This document shows, one piece after another, positions 63,647 through 64,000 of a DNA stretch of 64,000 bases. The DNA is taken from positions 992,001 through 1,056,000 of the forward strand of contig NW_027526485.1 in NCBI RefSeq assembly GCF_052857255.1, read 5' to 3'. Source of the stretch: Amblyomma americanum. Taxonomy: Eukaryota > Arthropoda > Arachnida > Ixodida > Ixodidae. The notes under the pieces were generated by a model that saw only the letters and a list, made by a program, of their open reading frames with translations, did not search any database and was not told the origin of the DNA. The stretch's first letter is position 1. Each line of letters begins with the position of its first letter. A program made the translations under genes and the position numbers.

Positions 63647-64000
63647 ATGGCTGGCCGCGATAAAATATGTGCGGCATGTTCGAAAGCAATTCCAGCCAAA
63701 GGCCGTGTAATGGAATGCTCTGAATGTAGCAACTTGTTCCACCTAGGAAAATGTTCTGGGGTGTCTGAGGCTGCTGCGAAGGGAAAGGCTGAGGCTTTTT
63801 TCGAGGTCTGGAAATGTGGCACATGCTATTCGTCACGCCTGAGAGGGGCGGGAGGCGGCAAGGAGGGAGACGAAGTCAATATACCTGTCATTCTCAGTGC
63901 TATCCTTGCGAGACTTGAGAAACTTGAACATCTTCCAGAAAAAGTTGACAATATTGACAAGTCGATCAATATGATGTCAGAGAAATATGATGAAGTGTTA
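63647..64000 (+). CDS. LINE ORF1 with PHD-type zinc finger (partial, runs off the window)
   Basis: ATG 63647 opens a frame that stays open to the window end (118 codons). Residues 1-60 form a Cys/His finger: KICAACSKAIPAKGRVMECS, ECSNLFHLGKCSG and WKCGTCYSS, in the C4HC3-like order of PHD fingers. A Gly-rich linker and a Leu-rich helical stretch (ILSAILARLEKLEHLPEKVD) follow, probably the start of a coiled coil. PHD-bearing ORF1 proteins occur in some CR1/L2-like LINEs, and the upstream monomer array supports a LINE promoter. A host PHD-finger gene is the less likely alternative. Confidence 0.72.
   Translation, partial: MAGRDKICAACSKAIPAKGRVMECSECSNLFHLGKCSGVSEAAAKGKAEAFFEVWKCGTCYSSRLRGAGGGKEGDEVNIPVILSAILARLEKLEHLPEKVDNIDKSINMMSEKYDEVL

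Larger units (their letters stand above)
62941..64000 (+). mobile_element. 5' end of a LINE with tandem promoter monomers (continues past window)
   Basis: Two complete 263-bp units and a partial third (62941-63203, 63204-63466, 63467-63536) lead into a leader and ORF1 with a PHD-like finger. The arrangement resembles 5' monomer arrays of some L1 elements. ORF2 is not in the window, so the clade is unknown. Confidence 0.7.

Overview
The window reads as arthropod nuclear DNA, most likely from a hard tick (Ixodida). The clues are tRNA-derived SINEs of the tick Ruka type, several Penelope-like retroelements (PLEs) with GIY-YIG endonucleases, RTE, CR1/L2-like and RNase H-bearing LINEs, short-LTR Ty3/gypsy elements, pogo/Tigger transposons and pieces of a DUF4806-type gene. 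No intact host protein gene, rRNA, free tRNA gene or CRISPR array is visible. The window is essentially a stack of nested mobile elements. Family names rest on motif recognition, since no search was run.

Layout, left to right. 0.6-2.8 kb: pogo/Tigger transposon with matching terminal inverted repeats (TIRs) and a broken transposase. 2.8-4.1 kb: 5'-truncated LINE with RNase H. 5.5-7.7 kb: two minus-strand DUF4806-like exons with a PLE tail and a hammerhead-like motif between them. 9-10.1 kb: decayed Tigger. 10.4-10.8 kb: gypsy integrase tail. 13.07-16.26 kb: complete LTR element with a 5-bp target-site duplication (TSD), in which reverse transcriptase is replaced by a long palindrome. 17-18.4 kb: RTE fragment, (TA)n tract and an internally deleted gypsy. 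22.8-25.1 kb: RTE fragment, two Ruka SINEs and a PLE tail. 26-29.3 kb: CACTA-like transposon protein split by a LINE. 30.5-33.5 kb: decayed gypsy. 33.7-34 kb: second pogo-like tail. 37.4-38.65 kb: region dense in TGGGC/GCCCA. 40.8-45.8 kb: PLE with an intact 799-codon ORF, a partial tandem copy, an inverted terminal segment and a 9-bp TSD.

From 45.9 to 62.9 kb lies one structure, an inverted repeat with arms of about 2.7 kb around a 3.1-kb spacer. The left arm later gained a 663-bp TIR element. The right arm gained 7.8 kb made of two LINEs joined head to head, one of them with intact ORF1 and ORF2. Each arm serves as the empty-site control for insertions in the other, so their order can be read. 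The window ends in the start of another LINE, with 263-bp 5' tandem monomers and a PHD-finger ORF1.

The coding regions do not form a pathway. They are reverse transcriptases, endonucleases, integrases and transposases of independent elements, mostly dead. The best candidates for recent activity are the PLE at 40.8-45.8 kb and the LINE at 56.2-60.8 kb.
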